A stretch of DNA of 61,590 nucleotides from Gammaproteobacteria bacterium (GTDB taxonomy: Bacteria; Pseudomonadota; Gammaproteobacteria; Burkholderiales; Burkholderiaceae_C). Where the stretch lies: assembly GCA_018820395.1 (NCBI GenBank), contig JAHJOG010000282.1, positions 1 through 61,590 of the forward strand. Direction: 5' to 3'. Shown here one piece after another: positions 60,612-61,590 of the stretch. The translations under genes and the position numbers were made by a program. How positions within the stretch are numbered: position 1 is the stretch's first letter; each line of letters opens with the position of its first letter. Under the pieces are notes generated by a model. That model was not told where the DNA came from, did no database searches, and worked only from the letters and a program-made list of their open reading frames with translations.

Positions 60612-61590
60612 ATGGCGGAGCCCGTCGAATGGCGACCCGATGGCGTGCCGCGCAGTGCGCGGTTCGACGACATCTATCACTCCGAAGCCGGCGCGGTGGC
60701 GCAGGCGCGGCACGTGTTCCTTGCAGGCTGCGGTCTGCCCGAGGCGTGGGCCGGGCAGGCGCAATGGCGCATTCTCGAAACCGGCTTCGGCATGGGACTC
60801 TCGTTTCTCGCAGCGTGGCAAGCGTGGCGCGCCGACGAGGCGCGTCCGCGCCTGCTGCACTTCGTCTCGGTCGAGGCGCACCCGGTGTCTCGCGACGATC
60901 TGCTGCGCGCAGCGCGGGCCTACCCCGAGCTGGCTCCATTGGCGAATCAATTGGCGGGTCATTGGCAGGGGCTGCTGCCGGGCTTTCACCGGCTCGGCTT
61001 CGAACAGGGCCAGGTGCTGCTCACGCTGTGCATCGGCGATGTGCAGGCGATGTTGCGCACGCAGCACTTCGATGCCGACAGCATCTTTCTCGACGGGTTC
61101 AGCCCCGACCGCAACCCACGCATGTGGTCGCCGGAGACCTTGAAGGCGGTGTCGAGGTTCGCGCGTCGCGGCTCGCGCATCGCCACGTGGACGGTGTCGC
61201 GCCCCGTGCGCGATGCGCTCGGCGCGTGCGGATTTCGGCTTCGCACCGCGCCGGGGCTGCCGCCCAAGCGTGACTGCCTGCAGGGCGTGTTCGAGCCGGC
61301 GTGGGAGATTCGCCGGCGCCGGCCGCTGCCTGACGACAGCGCACCAGCGTCGGGCCGTTGCGCGGTCGTCGGCGCGGGGCTCGCCGGCGCAGCAGTGGCG
61401 GCGAGCCTGGCGCGGCGCGGCTGGCAGGTCACGGTCTTCGAATGCCACGAGCCCGCGGCAGGGGCTTCGGGCCTGCCGGCCGGCATTCTGGCGCCGCATG
61501 TGTCGCCGGATGACGCCCTCCTGTCGCGGCTCACCCGCGCAGGGATCCGGATCACCTGGCAGGCGCTCCAAGATCTTCTGGAAGAAGGCC
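60612..61590 (+). CDS. mnmC: Bifunctional tRNA 5-methylaminomethyl-2-thiouridine synthase MnmC (N-terminal part, cut by window end)
   Basis: The first 326 codons of MnmC; the gene runs past the window. The N-terminal methyltransferase domain (about 1-235) has ILETGFGMGLSFLAAW as its SAM site and DSIFLDGFSPDRNPRMW as the catalytic region. The FAD-dependent oxidoreductase domain then begins with CAVVGAGLAGAAVAASLARRG (about 250). Both halves finish the wobble-uridine modification of several tRNAs. Confidence 0.95.
   Translation, partial: MAEPVEWRPDGVPRSARFDDIYHSEAGAVAQARHVFLAGCGLPEAWAGQAQWRILETGFGMGLSFLAAWQAWRADEARPRLLHFVSVEAHPVSRDDLLRAARAYPELAPLANQLAGHWQGLLPGFHRLGFEQGQVLLTLCIGDVQAMLRTQHFDADSIFLDGFSPDRNPRMWSPETLKAVSRFARRGSRIATWTVSRPVRDALGACGFRLRTAPGLPPKRDCLQGVFEPAWEIRRRRPLPDDSAPASGRCAVVGAGLAGAAVAASLARRGWQVTVFECHEPAAGASGLPAGILAPHVSPDDALLSRLTRAGIRITWQALQDLLEEG

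Noticed and set aside
1..61590. tRNA, rRNA, CRISPR arrays, insertion sequences
   Set aside because: No cloverleaf-like gene, rRNA segment, regularly spaced repeat or transposase frame was noticed; small RNAs cannot be excluded by eye.

Overview
The window reads as a chromosomal segment of a high-GC betaproteobacterium of the order Burkholderiales, most likely Comamonadaceae and Variovorax-like. The reasons are the density of Bug/tripartite-tricarboxylate-type binding proteins and IclR regulators, the yggX-mnmC neighbourhood, the PHB-type genes, and the general codon and base composition. No rRNA, tRNA, CRISPR array or classical insertion sequence was seen. Both ends are cut inside genes (tatD on the left, mnmC on the right).

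Region 1 (1-5 kb): the tatD end, an exported ankyrin-repeat protein, a DUF1800/DUF1501 pair with a Tat-like signal, and a small exported repeat protein. Region 2 (5-19.3 kb) is a stress and low-oxygen block: acetoacetyl-CoA reductase, a BON protein, a PHA synthase, a MacAB-like ABC exporter whose adaptor gene carries an in-frame stop, an exported Ala-rich coiled-coil protein, a mini cytochrome c, Hsp20, a Ca2+-type P-type ATPase coupled to a PaaK-like adenylate-forming protein, a 71-residue protein and two universal stress proteins. Eight FNR/Anr-like dyads (TTGAY or TTGCG half sites spaced by 4) sit upstream of these transcription units, and a ninth, perfect one lies between a divergent universal stress protein and a flavodoxin/alcohol dehydrogenase pair at 54.5 kb. 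Gene content and sites recall the low-oxygen-activated (lxa) locus of Burkholderia cenocepacia.

Region 3 (19.3-40.8 kb) is catabolic. One unit has a CoA-transferase and amidase facing an IclR gene, followed by an HpcH/HpaI aldolase, a class II aldolase, a DctPQM TRAP transporter, a second amidase and a 3-hydroxyisobutyrate-dehydrogenase-like enzyme. The next has a second IclR gene, a branched-chain-amino-acid-type ABC transporter split between two divergent arms, a third amidase, an acyl-CoA synthetase, a citryl-CoA-lyase-like protein, an unrecognised internally duplicated protein and an SDR. Region 4 (40.9-43.0 kb) is a small foreign-looking island. It holds three GTG-started, overlapping genes led by a VC1465/XafT-like phage regulator. 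A 12-bp direct repeat bounds this 1.32-kb segment, and the right copy sits in a sequence closely resembling the XerCD dif core and XerD arm. A VapBC-type toxin-antitoxin pair lies next to it. This is the best candidate for a little-described system: a minimal Xer-exploiting element.

Region 5 (43.1-53.8 kb) is a third IclR-linked block: a BisC-like molybdoenzyme, two Bug proteins flanking a 3-mercaptopyruvate-type sulfurtransferase, a fumarase-superfamily lyase, a FAD-linked D-2-hydroxyacid dehydrogenase and a MmgE/PrpD protein. Shared TGAAA-N4-TTTCA palindromes lie at its two promoters. The set suggests use of a sulfur-containing carboxylic acid. Region 6 (53.9-61.6 kb): FNR-box-linked USP, flavodoxin and alcohol dehydrogenase; an exported small protein; a frameshifted acyl-CoA dehydrogenase relic; a LysR regulator facing an azoreductase; an FMN reductase; serine acetyltransferase; the iron-trafficking protein YggX; and the start of mnmC.
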